Shown: in pieces, positions 43,973 through 52,499 of the stretch
Numbering within the stretch: the stretch's first letter is position 1
Layout: every line of letters starts with the position of its first letter
From: Peptoniphilus lacrimalis DSM 7455
GTDB lineage: Bacteria > Bacillota > Clostridia > Tissierellales > Peptoniphilaceae
Reading direction: 5' to 3'
Assembly (NCBI RefSeq): GCF_000378725.1
Contig: NZ_KB900374.1
Location: 26,277-90,276 of the forward strand
Length of the DNA stretch: 64,000 bases
Translations under genes and position numbers: made by a program
Notes under the pieces: generated by a model
Databases searched by the model: none
The model's input: the letters and a program-made list of their open reading frames with translations, nothing else
What the model was told of the DNA's origin: nothing

Positions 43973-43996
43973 GTAATCAACTCCTTTATTGCATAA

Positions 43997-44027
43997 TAAA
44001 AGGCAGCTATTTAAAGCCGCCTTCATT
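43997..44027 (-). terminator. Hairpin between the XhlA-like gene and the endolysin
   Basis: AAGGCGGCT/AGCTGCCTT stem (44000-44023) followed by TTATT on the minus strand; it overlaps the stop of the preceding gene. Confidence 0.55.
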
Positions 44028-44367
44028 TTCTTATTGCATCTAAAATTTTGTCTGACTTCTCATCATGTTTTTCAAGTTTGCGATGTAGATCCTTGTTGTA
44101 GTAATCTAATCTACTTACAGTATCTGCTACAATTTTATTTGTGATTGACAGTTCTTTTACAGATTCAATTAGACTTTCGACTAGAGCTTTGAAGTCTGTA
44201 TCGTTCATCTGCAAAGTTCCAATGCTTTTTATGAGGTCGTCTATCTGCTTAGTTCTTTTTCTGTCGTTAGATATTACCAAGTAGGTAAATAACCCTAAAA
44301 ATACTACTATGATTGAGCCTGCAACTCCTACTGCAAGGTATAATTCTTCTATTGTCTTATACTCCAT
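44023..44367 (-). CDS. XhlA-like phage membrane protein
   Basis: A 114-aa protein with one N-terminal transmembrane helix (VGVAGSIIVVFLGLFTYLVI) followed by a long coiled coil. Position next to the endolysin and holin suggests a lysis accessory protein of the hemolysin XhlA or antiholin type. The assignment is by layout, not by clear family motif. Confidence 0.6.
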   Translation of the reverse strand: MEYKTIEELYLAVGVAGSIIVVFLGLFTYLVISNDRKRTKQIDDLIKSIGTLQMNDTDFKALVESLIESVKELSITNKIVADTVSRLDYYNKDLHRKLEKHDEKSDKILDAIRK

Positions 44368-44388
44368 ATGTCACCCTCTTTTTTGCAT

Positions 44389-44416
44389 TAAAAAAGAACC
44401 TTTTAACGGTTCCCAA
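44389..44416 (-). terminator. Terminator after the moron gene
   Basis: GAACC/GGTTC stem with an AAAA-containing loop, followed by TTTTTT on the minus strand. Confidence 0.65.
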
Positions 44417-44939
44417 AATTTTTTTCTAATAACTGTTCAATATTGTAATTTCTAATAATGTATAATGTATTTCCATAGCAGTCGATATCATCTTTATTAA
44501 TTAATAAATTCTCAGTAGTTACTTCTTTAAAATTTAAATTGAAGTCAATATTTTTAACAGAAGAGTCTAAACCAGATACAAAGATTCCTCTACTTTCTAT
44601 AAATTTTAAGGATTTATAAAGGTTTTCTTCTTCTCTATTGTATGGGTAGTTTAAGAAAGATTTATTTTTCATACAGTTTACAATTTCTTCGGCTCTATTA
44701 AAACAGAATTCATATAATACTAAATCATTTTCTTTCTCTGAATCATAAATAGATATAAGCAACTTTTCTAAGTCATCCAATAAATTTATCTCATTACTTA
44801 TATCTTCAATTTTTGTCTTCCTAAAATACATTTCTTTTTCAAGTTTAATGTTCTTCCTAGTAGTATAAATAGAGGTCCCCACTGCTACCACTAATGAAAC
44901 AACGGCAGAAATTCCAACAGCTATAATATTTGTATCCAA
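44403..44939 (-). CDS. Membrane-anchored hypothetical protein (prophage moron candidate)
   Basis: A 178-aa protein with an N-terminal helix (IIAVGISAVVSLVVAVGTSIY) and a cytosolic helical domain rich in Asp/Glu/Asn. I do not recognise a family. It is flanked by its own terminator and a gap of 55 bp from the next phage gene. Its content is more AT-rich than its structural-gene neighbours, which suggests a separately acquired cargo gene in the lysis region. Confidence 0.65.
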   Translation of the reverse strand: MDTNIIAVGISAVVSLVVAVGTSIYTTRKNIKLEKEMYFRKTKIEDISNEINLLDDLEKLLISIYDSEKENDLVLYEFCFNRAEEIVNCMKNKSFLNYPYNREEENLYKSLKFIESRGIFVSGLDSSVKNIDFNLNFKEVTTENLLINKDDIDCYGNTLYIIRNYNIEQLLEKNFGNR

Positions 44940-44994
44940 ATTTAATCACTCTCCTCAATACTATTATATCAAGGAGAGTAATTTATAATAATAA

Positions 44995-45162
44995 TTATTC
45001 TCCTTCAACTTTAACTGGCATACCATCTGCATCAAGACCAAGAGCCTTTAAATCTTCAAGTACAGCCTCTCTCCAAATCTTTGGCACTTGTCTAACCTTT
45101 TTATTTTCAGGATTACAAGTTCTCCTTTGACGAGATACTAAGCCAACATATAAATCTAGCAT
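44995..45162 (-). CDS. CD1375-like small phage protein, copy 2
   Basis: A 55-aa protein from ATG 45162 with GGGGG site: MLDLYVGLVSRQRRTCNPEN, then KKVRQVPKIWREAVLEDLKALG. It is a clear paralogue of the gene just upstream. Related small proteins follow tail-fibre genes in clostridial prophages; the role is unknown. Confidence 0.75.
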   Translation of the reverse strand: MLDLYVGLVSRQRRTCNPENKKVRQVPKIWREAVLEDLKALGLDADGMPVKVEGE

Positions 45163-45232
45163 ACTTACACCCCCTTTCCCCTTAAAAAATGTGTATAAAA
45201 AAAGACTTGCTAAAACAAATCTCATCCATACC

Positions 45233-45388
45233 TTACTTAATCTCCTTACCATTTTCGTCATATCCTTGTGCCTTAAGTTCTGCAATAACTGCATCTCTTA
45301 AGTGCTTTGGTACTTGTCTAACCCTCTTATTATTTACATCACAAGTTCTTTTCCCTCTAATAACTAATCCTACATATAAATCAATCAT
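45233..45388 (-). CDS. CD1375-like small phage protein, copy 1
   Basis: A 51-aa protein: MIDLYVGLVIRGKRTCDVNN, then KRVRQVPKHLRDAVIAELKAQGYDENG. The ATG at 45388 overlaps the stop of the preceding gene (ATGA), so it is translationally coupled. About half its residues match copy 2, a tandem duplication. Confidence 0.75.
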   Translation of the reverse strand: MIDLYVGLVIRGKRTCDVNNKRVRQVPKHLRDAVIAELKAQGYDENGKEIK

Positions 45389-45600
45389 TCTTTACCCCCT
45401 AAAATAGTTTCATAAATTGTAGCTAAAACTTCATCAGTTTTTTCTGCCCTTTCAAGGTTTGTTTCATAATTTGTCGCAACCGCCTCGGCAAGTGCTAAAT
45501 TTCCGTCATTAATCTTTTTAAGTTCCCCTAGGATTGCCCCAGTGTCCCCGCTATTTTGCAATTCCTTTAAAGATTTTTCATTAATAAATTCTACTGCCAT
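45385..45600 (-). CDS. Small phage protein of unknown function
   Basis: A 71-aa acidic helical protein (FINEKSLKELQNSGDTG ...). It lies between the large receptor-binding candidate and the CD1375-like genes and shares a 4-bp overlap with the latter. Confidence 0.7.
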   Translation of the reverse strand: MAVEFINEKSLKELQNSGDTGAILGELKKINDGNLALAEAVATNYETNLERAEKTDEVLATIYETILGGKE

Positions 45601-45612
45601 AAAATCAACTCC

Positions 45613-47034
45613 TTACATATAAGCTCCAACAAAGCCGTAAAAGTATGATGCCATACCTTCTGGTGTGTTGGCTCTGTCTATCCTAATGTCTACTCCTATG
45701 CACCACTTATCAGCAGTCTTTGTTTTGGTCTTAAAATTATACTTTTGACCTATAAAATCATCTGGCAATACTTCCCAAGTTGGATTAGTATCCTTTGCGT
45801 TAAGTGATACTTTAACAGTCATCTTAGCCCCTTTTGCCAACTCAGCTAGGGGATTAACCACCACCGCTGATGGCTGAGCATCTACCTCTTTAGTTAGTCT
45901 ATACCAACAATAATCGATTTTTTTAGTAAAAGTAATATAGCCTGTTCCCTTTGCCCCAAAGGAGTCAGTTGCCTCTATCTTAATTCTATGTTCACCATTT
46001 TTTAATTTTGCATAGTCAAGCTTTCCAATGCTAACTGTCTTGGATTGGTCGGGTGTAACTTTTCCAAGGTCCTGTACTTGTACATCGTCAACATAGACCT
46101 TAACTGTAATATCATCTCCATCAGGGTCATTAGCCTTAAAGCTAAAATTAAAAGGTTTATTCTGTTCTCCTAAATTGGAGTTGGTAACTGTAACAACTGG
46201 GTTTGAATTGACCTTTTTAAAGGTGTATCTTCTTATGGCACTTGCCCCGTTGGCGTCAGTAACTGTAATTTCAATAGTGTTAGTCTTATTTAGTTCTAAG
46301 TCATCAAATTTTGTCTTGTCAATATCAATCTCATAAGACTCGCCTTTTGTGGCATTATTGATTGTCCTAATTGTCGCAGAGTTGAGTTTAACAACAACAT
46401 TTAAAGTCTCATTAGCATCTGGGTCATCTACACTAAATACCTTTTTAAAAGGTGCTTTAAAACCGCCTAAGTCCTCATCTTTGCCTGAAATAGTAGGCTC
46501 TTGATTTTCAATTCCCTCGTAAACATACCAATATCCACCTTGTTCTCCGCTATTTGGGTAAGCGTTACGGTTAGAGGATGTTACTGTATCAATTTTTGAG
46601 CCTTTTGAAGGACTTGTCACAGAATCATGAGAAGCTTCATAAACCGTTACAATTCCTTTGCCGGAAACTGAATACTTATATTTACCTGGGGATTGAATCA
46701 TAAAACCTGGTAAACTATGTGCTGCCGCCCAATTACTCTCTGGGTCGAGTAATGCTTCATAAGTTACACGCATATTGGATGAAAAACTGGAACCTTTTAT
46801 ATAAAAGTAGTTTGTTCGCCCCATATCATCACCATTAAAATAATCCGATTTTTCCCCATAATATTCCCAAGAGGTAACAAATCCAGAACCCTCAAATCTA
46901 GCAGTAGTACGTTCATCTGTTAGAGCATAGTCACCCCACTTTGGTGGTTCAAATTCATCTATTTTGACTACTTTATATCCTAGATCATAGGTTTTCTGAC
47001 TTACCGTATACCTACCCCATCTATAAACTGTCAT
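45613..47034 (-). CDS. Phage tail/adhesion protein with Ig-like (cadherin-type) repeats
   Basis: A 473-aa protein. The N-terminal 170 residues are Tyr/Ser/Gly-rich beta structure. Two Ig/cadherin-like repeats follow (about 185-280 and 285-370), each with PxV/PTI ... VDDPDANETLNVVV or NDPDGDDITVKVYVD and a final YTFKK or ITFTKK strand. The C-terminal domain is unassigned. Its place at the end of the tail genes suggests a receptor-binding or tail-tip protein. Confidence 0.75.
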   Translation of the reverse strand: MTVYRWGRYTVSQKTYDLGYKVVKIDEFEPPKWGDYALTDERTTARFEGSGFVTSWEYYGEKSDYFNGDDMGRTNYFYIKGSSFSSNMRVTYEALLDPESNWAAAHSLPGFMIQSPGKYKYSVSGKGIVTVYEASHDSVTSPSKGSKIDTVTSSNRNAYPNSGEQGGYWYVYEGIENQEPTISGKDEDLGGFKAPFKKVFSVDDPDANETLNVVVKLNSATIRTINNATKGESYEIDIDKTKFDDLELNKTNTIEITVTDANGASAIRRYTFKKVNSNPVVTVTNSNLGEQNKPFNFSFKANDPDGDDITVKVYVDDVQVQDLGKVTPDQSKTVSIGKLDYAKLKNGEHRIKIEATDSFGAKGTGYITFTKKIDYCWYRLTKEVDAQPSAVVVNPLAELAKGAKMTVKVSLNAKDTNPTWEVLPDDFIGQKYNFKTKTKTADKWCIGVDIRIDRANTPEGMASYFYGFVGAYM

Positions 47035-47048
47035 AATCTCACTCCTTT

Positions 47049-47723
47049 CTATATCACAAATCTAGCCATTTGTGGGTCGTAAATACCCTCAAACTCTTCA
47101 GCACCGTCTAAGCGTTTTAAATCGACCTTGAAATTATTGTATCTACTATCAGTTTTTATAGATGTTCCCATAGACGCAAGTCTTAAAGCCAAGTCCTGGA
47201 TTAAGTCCCAATTACCTTTTACGGTTTGATTAGTTCTGCCCTTACCTGCTAAGTCCATAAGGTCAAGTTGGCTTGCACAAATCATTGACCTATCAATATT
47301 AATGTTTATCGTATCTACATTTGCAACCACCACGATTATATCCATAGATATTTCCACCATCTCTTGGTCATGTACTGGTATATAGTCTGCGTGGTCGTCA
47401 TAATAAGCCACCCCGTATAAGATTTCTCCCTTCCTTGGGTCTTGGGCAAATAGACCAACCTCGGACATCAAAAAGCCTTTTTTTGTTTCGTGATTAGTTA
47501 TTGCAAGGCTAATCGTGCTTGTTCCGTCGCCGTTAGCCTTAATTCCTCTGATATCAACTTCTTGGACTTCCTCAACGAGTTTATCCATAACAAAAAGGGC
47601 TGCGGTACTTTCAATCTTTCCAGTTCCAATCGCTGCCCTTGTAAAATTTAAAGGCTCACCTGTTTGGCAGTAAGCCAAGAGGTCTCGTCCTTTTTCGGTT
47701 AAATAAAATCTTCCTCTTTGCAT
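47049..47723 (-). CDS. Phage tail-collar fibre protein
   Basis: A 224-aa protein whose first 150 residues match the phage tail-collar fibre N-terminal domain (FYLTEKGRDLLAYCQTGEPLNFTRAAIG split, SLAITNHETKKGFLMSEVGLFAQDP). The C-terminal part ends in FEGIYDPQMARFVI, a motif shared in altered form (FEGPYDQSKNAFRV) with the next small protein. Confidence 0.85.
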   Translation of the reverse strand: MQRGRFYLTEKGRDLLAYCQTGEPLNFTRAAIGTGKIESTAALFVMDKLVEEVQEVDIRGIKANGDGTSTISLAITNHETKKGFLMSEVGLFAQDPRKGEILYGVAYYDDHADYIPVHDQEMVEISMDIIVVVANVDTININIDRSMICASQLDLMDLAGKGRTNQTVKGNWDLIQDLALRLASMGTSIKTDSRYNNFKVDLKRLDGAEEFEGIYDPQMARFVI

Positions 47724-47735
47724 TTTTTCTCCTTT

Positions 47736-47918
47736 CTACACCCTAAAAGCATTTTTGCTTTGGTCATACGGACCCTCAAAATCTTCATTTTCTTTAAGAT
47801 TTTTAAAATCTTTTGAAAAATCAGTCCTCATTTTAGACCAAACTAACTTATCCCCATAAAATAACTTGTTTTTTTGTTTGCCATTTATTATTATGGCTTT
47901 CTTTTCCCATAAACTCAT
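47736..47918 (-). CDS. Small phage tail-associated protein
   Basis: A 60-aa protein. Its C-terminus FEGPYDQSKNAFRV resembles the end of the neighbouring collar-fibre protein, suggesting a common attachment or interaction motif. Function unknown. Confidence 0.65.
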   Translation of the reverse strand: MSLWEKKAIIINGKQKNKLFYGDKLVWSKMRTDFSKDFKNLKENEDFEGPYDQSKNAFRV

Positions 47919-47926
47919 ATAATCAC

Positions 47927-49723
47927 CTAGTCAATAGCATATATGGTATTGGGTTTTTTAGTTGTCAAATTGTTGTATTCTGTAAGGCTCATCTCAACAA
48001 CATCAGGCTTTTTCTTCAACTCATCTCTAAGTTCTTCTGTTCTTTGTATCAAGTCAGATATCCAAAATATGAGTTCCCTTGTTGAGTTTTTACTCCATTT
48101 TGACCCTCCAGTTCCTGGTTCGAGTTTTACATTTGCAACATCGCTTTCGCTTATTTTTTTATTCCAGCCATCTATCATCTCTTGGGTTACGTTGTTTTTC
48201 TCTGCCCCTTCTTCAATCCCTTGTAGCTTTTTGATGTCGGCTTGGGTGATTAGACTTGGAGATATTTCCGTATAAGCACTTCCAGACCACCTGTAAATAT
48301 TTTCTGTGGATAAGTCAACATAGATTTTTCCCTTTTCTCCCGTGCTTGGAAAATTGGTTTTGCTTGCAAACTCTAAGACATCATCAACATAGCTTGGCAA
48401 CTGGTCGGCAGGTACTTTTCCATCTCCACCAAGTGAGGCATAACCATTCGCCTTGCCCCTGTTTGCAGTGTTTTCTGCGGTGTAGTCAAGTTTCCCTGCA
48501 CTTACCTCTTGCTTAGTCGCATAGGTCTTTTGTATATCCTCACTCTTTGCATAAGGTGTAAGGTCATAGACCTTTATAGCCTTTTCTGGTAATTGTGCCT
48601 CGGGGACTTTCCCACTACCATCGAGTGCAGCATATCCGTTGACCGCTCCCTTGTGGATAGTGCTTTCTTTTGCTTCAAGGTCTTCTTTACTTGCTAAATT
48701 GCCTAAATGAATTCCTGTAAGTATAGGTTGCCATGCAGACCAATCATGTTTATTTGAGTTTGTATAATTTGCACCTGACCTAAAGTAGATGGTGTTTCTA
48801 TGCATAGCATCATACGCAATTTGGAAAATGTATCGCCCAAAGTTCATGGTGTTGATATACCAACCTTTTTGACTATCTGGTGTATTAGATGAGTTATAGT
48901 AAGCAAAAAGCCATTCTTTTCTTATGGTATTTGCGTCAACTCTACCCTCTGCCTTAAGTTCGCCAACTGTCGTTCCGTCAGCTTTTTTATATCCCTCTAA
49001 ATCTTTAGCAGTTAAAAAACTGGATAAGTCATAAGTGGTGTCCTTTAAAGCCTCATCAGGTAATTGACTTACTGGTACTTTTCTGTTGCCATCAAGACTT
49101 GCTATCCCGTTGGCAGACCCTATAAGACCCTCAAGGTCATCAGTATCTTTTATAAGCTGATTTAGGATATCCTTTAATAGCTTTTTTTGATTATTAAGGG
49201 TTATGGAGTTAGCCTTTAAGTCGCTATCATCATCTAGTTTTTTATCCCAAGCTTCTTTTTCTTTATCTGTTACAAATCTATGGCTTTGGTCAGTTTCAAT
49301 TATCCCTGCCTTGTGAGTTTCTGGGTGGGTATAGACTGTGTCCTTGTCATCATCAAAAACAACTTGCCCGTCAGCATTGAGTTTTAAAACCTGACCTGCT
49401 TTTCCACCCTCGGGCATTTTAACCCGGTTAGAAATTGCCCTTAAAATCTCTGTTATACTATCTTTATTTGTGTTAAGTTCAGCTGCGATCTCCCTAAAAG
49501 TGTCATACTCTTTAGGAGCACCTTTTAAGATACTTTCAAGTTTGTCTAAAACCTCTTGAGGTTTAAAGGATAAATACTCATCAAGTGGCACTCCCTCTTC
49601 TGTGTAGACTGTACTCGTAAAAATATGAGGAGAAACTATTGCAAATTTCCCAGTAGTCTCATCATAAGCAAGGAGTTTCTTGCCCTTAAAAACCTTATTT
49701 ATATCATTAATCTTATCAGTCAT
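47927..49723 (-). CDS. Phage tail fibre protein with repeats
   Basis: A 598-aa fibre. Three copies of a G-x-ANG(I/Y)A(S/A)L-x-G-x-(R/G)KVP-x-xQLP motif are visible (about residues 205-225, 360-380 and 425-445), typical of fibre shafts. A pyocin-knob-like segment WYINTMNFGRYIFQIAYD ... WSAWQPIL lies at about 290-335. It would mediate host adsorption. It overlaps the YmfQ-like gene by 8 bp. Confidence 0.85.
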   Translation of the reverse strand: MTDKINDINKVFKGKKLLAYDETTGKFAIVSPHIFTSTVYTEEGVPLDEYLSFKPQEVLDKLESILKGAPKEYDTFREIAAELNTNKDSITEILRAISNRVKMPEGGKAGQVLKLNADGQVVFDDDKDTVYTHPETHKAGIIETDQSHRFVTDKEKEAWDKKLDDDSDLKANSITLNNQKKLLKDILNQLIKDTDDLEGLIGSANGIASLDGNRKVPVSQLPDEALKDTTYDLSSFLTAKDLEGYKKADGTTVGELKAEGRVDANTIRKEWLFAYYNSSNTPDSQKGWYINTMNFGRYIFQIAYDAMHRNTIYFRSGANYTNSNKHDWSAWQPILTGIHLGNLASKEDLEAKESTIHKGAVNGYAALDGSGKVPEAQLPEKAIKVYDLTPYAKSEDIQKTYATKQEVSAGKLDYTAENTANRGKANGYASLGGDGKVPADQLPSYVDDVLEFASKTNFPSTGEKGKIYVDLSTENIYRWSGSAYTEISPSLITQADIKKLQGIEEGAEKNNVTQEMIDGWNKKISESDVANVKLEPGTGGSKWSKNSTRELIFWISDLIQRTEELRDELKKKPDVVEMSLTEYNNLTTKKPNTIYAID

Positions 49724-50483
49724 ACTTCATACGCACCCCACTTCCGTCCTCAACTTCTAAGAACATATCATTTTGGTTAAGAGTCCAAACCTCTGGCATA
49801 ATAGCCACCCTCTTAATCTTCTTGTGATAAGTCGCCATTCCCATGTAGACAAGGTTGTCAAATTCCTTATCCTCAACCTTATTAGGTAAGACCTTATAAT
49901 GCTTAGCTTTTTGTCCGTACATACCATAGAAGATGGTTTGGTCCCTAATCAATCTCACTCTTATAAATTGAGTTAAGTTAGCAGGAATTATTTCTCTAAC
50001 TTTTTTCTGCAAATCACCTACATCAAAGTGAATCTCACCATCACAAAATACATTTATCTCAATTCCATATTTGTCATAATCAAGGCTTAGTTTATATTTA
50101 TCTTCGCCTAAGTATAAATCTAGCCATCCTTTAAAGGTCCTATGAGTCCAAATCCTATTCATATTCCAAATAGCAAAAATCTTTTTTCTCTGTTCTTCCA
50201 GGTCACCCTTTATATTTTCGTCATCAATTAACTTTTTATAAGCACTTAGTCCAAGTTTTCCAGCTGAGCCTATATATAAATTTTCCATTAAAAAATTAAG
50301 TTTAGCCCAAAGATTAGAAAGTTCAATGTTTTCTCTAATTCTTATATTAGTAAATTCAGCACCTTTCCCAATAATATCCTGTGGCAGGTGCTTACCTATA
50401 TCCACATCTCGATTTATAGAAATCACATCTTCAAACTCGTGGAGATTAACATTATTTACATCAACATTAAATTTCTTATTCAT
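49716..50483 (-). CDS. YmfQ-like baseplate/tail protein (DUF2313-like)
   Basis: A 255-aa protein directly after the baseplate J gene, the position of YmfQ/Mu gp48-like proteins that link baseplate and fibre. The start at 50483 follows AGAGG; a codon six residues upstream overlaps the previous gene. Family assignment is by position and weak similarity. Confidence 0.65.
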   Translation of the reverse strand: MNKKFNVDVNNVNLHEFEDVISINRDVDIGKHLPQDIIGKGAEFTNIRIRENIELSNLWAKLNFLMENLYIGSAGKLGLSAYKKLIDDENIKGDLEEQRKKIFAIWNMNRIWTHRTFKGWLDLYLGEDKYKLSLDYDKYGIEINVFCDGEIHFDVGDLQKKVREIIPANLTQFIRVRLIRDQTIFYGMYGQKAKHYKVLPNKVEDKEFDNLVYMGMATYHKKIKRVAIMPEVWTLNQNDMFLEVEDGSGVRMKYD

Positions 50484-51612
50484 TTCTAACCTCTGTAACA
50501 ATTACATCACCTAAAACAGGTAGTTCATCTTCAGAAAGCTCAAATATTTTTTTATCTGTGTCTGTAAACTTAATTGTTTCATAGTCAATAACATCAGCCA
50601 CATTTAAAACTATGCTAGTTATTTTTGCTAATCTAATATCATTTTCAATATAAATATTAGAATCGACTTTCTCATAGGTCCCCCATTTTTCCCTTTGACC
50701 CTTAAAATATTCCTCTATATTACTTTTAACCTCTCTTTTTATTTCTTCTAAATTTGAATTTCTAGATTTTAAAATTTCACAAGTTATATTTATTTTCTTT
50801 AACTTTGCACCAACTACAGTTACATAATGACCTATAGGAGCAACTCCCACTCCCTTTTGGTGAAAAGGTATAGGGTCTATAATTTCTTGAACTTTTGATA
50901 TAAGTTCTGATGTTGGCTCTTTAAATTCTGAATCAGTAATTATTAATTTTACTGTCCCTCCACCATTCCAAACAGGAATAACTTTTACAAGACCTACCCC
51001 GTCAATAGCCTTTACCTTTTTCCTATAGTCATCAATATTCCCACCATAAGCAATTGATTTAATAGTTTCAAAATACCTTTGTCTAAAATCTTCTGTGCCT
51101 TCTTCATCTTCTCCAAGTATAGCTAGTTTATATATTTCAGCTAAATTAAGATTTCTTATGGTCCTTGTCGGAGTTAATTTACCACCTTTTAAGTTTCCAA
51201 CTCTTCCTTTTTCATTACAAATAAGCTCATAAAAAAACATTCCCTTTTCTTCTTTTTGAAGTTTAGAAACTGTGTAATAAATATCATCTATAAAAAATCT
51301 ATCTCCAATATTAAGTTTTGCATCAAACCTACCAATAATAACAGCTTTAGTAGCATTATATGGTTCAATCCCTCTTTCCTTTGCTCTTTCAATAAGCCAA
51401 TACCTATTAGCAGTATCTCCAAAAGCATTTTTAAAAAGAAAATCCAAGTAAGAATATAAAAGAGAAATTTCAATAGCTATTGGTGCAATAGCATCATAAA
51501 TAACAGAGCCTTCCCTCTTGTCGAACTCATCTGAAATTCTATCTAAATTTCTCTCAAGGACATTTTCAAAAGTATTTTCATCAAAAATAGGCTCATAAAT
51601 TCCCCTAGCCAA
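50476..51612 (-). CDS. Baseplate J-like protein (XkdT)
   Basis: A 378-aa Baseplate_J family protein: KREGSVIYDAIAPIAIEISLLYSYLDF, split, then IERAKERGIEPYNATKA, EDFRQRYFETIKSIAYGGNIDDYRKKVKAIDGVGLVKVIPVWNGGGTV region. It forms baseplate wedges in contractile tails. It overlaps both neighbours by 8 bp. Confidence 0.92.
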   Translation of the reverse strand: MARGIYEPIFDENTFENVLERNLDRISDEFDKREGSVIYDAIAPIAIEISLLYSYLDFLFKNAFGDTANRYWLIERAKERGIEPYNATKAVIIGRFDAKLNIGDRFFIDDIYYTVSKLQKEEKGMFFYELICNEKGRVGNLKGGKLTPTRTIRNLNLAEIYKLAILGEDEEGTEDFRQRYFETIKSIAYGGNIDDYRKKVKAIDGVGLVKVIPVWNGGGTVKLIITDSEFKEPTSELISKVQEIIDPIPFHQKGVGVAPIGHYVTVVGAKLKKINITCEILKSRNSNLEEIKREVKSNIEEYFKGQREKWGTYEKVDSNIYIENDIRLAKITSIVLNVADVIDYETIKFTDTDKKIFELSEDELPVLGDVIVTEVRNE

Positions 51613-52030
51613 TTCTTATCACCTCTTCTATATCAATTGTTTTTTCATCAAAAATAGTTTTAACCTTAAATTTCATTCCAAGATTATCTGCCTTACTCCA
51701 TTCACTTACATAAGAAAAATCAAAAACATCTTCAATTCTGTCATCTAACATCAAGGCATCAGTAATTCTTCTAGTTAAAACTATATAAGCATATTCCTTC
51801 CTCTTTCCGAATAAATCTTCCTTCTTAACTCCAAAACTTGGATAAATAGGATAAATTCCTCTTTCGGTATTAATACATTTATAAATCATCTGCCTAATAG
51901 CTTCTAAATCATCATAAATATAATTTTTGACTCTCTCTTCTTCCATCCACATCTTATGAGTAAAAGAAGGTTGCGGAATTATTTCAATTTCATCACCATA
52001 CTCATATTCATTGTTAAACTCCGGTATCAT
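51605..52030 (-). CDS. XkdS-like baseplate protein (DUF2634)
   Basis: A 141-aa protein in the XkdS position (gp25-like wedge). DLEAIRQMIYKCINTERGIYPIYPSFGV, split, with RRITDALMLDDRIEDVFDFSY is typical of the DUF2634/gp25 fold. Confidence 0.88.
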   Translation of the reverse strand: MIPEFNNEYEYGDEIEIIPQPSFTHKMWMEEERVKNYIYDDLEAIRQMIYKCINTERGIYPIYPSFGVKKEDLFGKRKEYAYIVLTRRITDALMLDDRIEDVFDFSYVSEWSKADNLGMKFKVKTIFDEKTIDIEEVIRIG

Positions 52031-52040
52031 TTAATCACCT

Positions 52041-52499
52041 CTAATCATTAATGTGATTTTTGTGCATCTCATCTTTAATTATTCCCTTGTATGACTCTAC
52101 ACTTCCATGAGTAACTATAACATCACCATGAGGGCAAGTTCCGTGTAAGGTGCATTTCATTTCACCCTTTATAAACTCATGAGCCCCTTCAAAGTGATAA
52201 GGGATTCCATTGGTTCCTTGTGGTTCTGATGCTTCATACAAATAAAAATAAGTCTGTCCCCCATCGTTAGAAATGAGAACAAACTTCTTACCTAAATCTT
52301 TTTTAGTAAAGGGCCTATACTTAGGGACAACTAAAAATTCTTCTTTGATGTGTACTTTGTCATCATTTTCAGGAATAAAATCAAGAGGATTAAGAGAAAT
52401 CAGCTTGCAATAAACAATCTCAGAGCTCATTCTTCTTCCTAAATTCTGATTAACTATTTCATCAATGGCACCTCTTAAATCTAAAATCTCATCATTCAT
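52041..52499 (-). CDS. XkdR-like protein (DUF2577)
   Basis: A 152-aa baseplate hub-associated protein in the XkdR position, with a central FVLISNDGGQTYFYLYEASE block and a His/Cys-rich tail CTLHGTCPHGDVIVTHGSVES. Overlaps the XkdQ-like gene by one base. Confidence 0.85.
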   Translation of the reverse strand: MNDEILDLRGAIDEIVNQNLGRRMSSEIVYCKLISLNPLDFIPENDDKVHIKEEFLVVPKYRPFTKKDLGKKFVLISNDGGQTYFYLYEASEPQGTNGIPYHFEGAHEFIKGEMKCTLHGTCPHGDVIVTHGSVESYKGIIKDEMHKNHIND

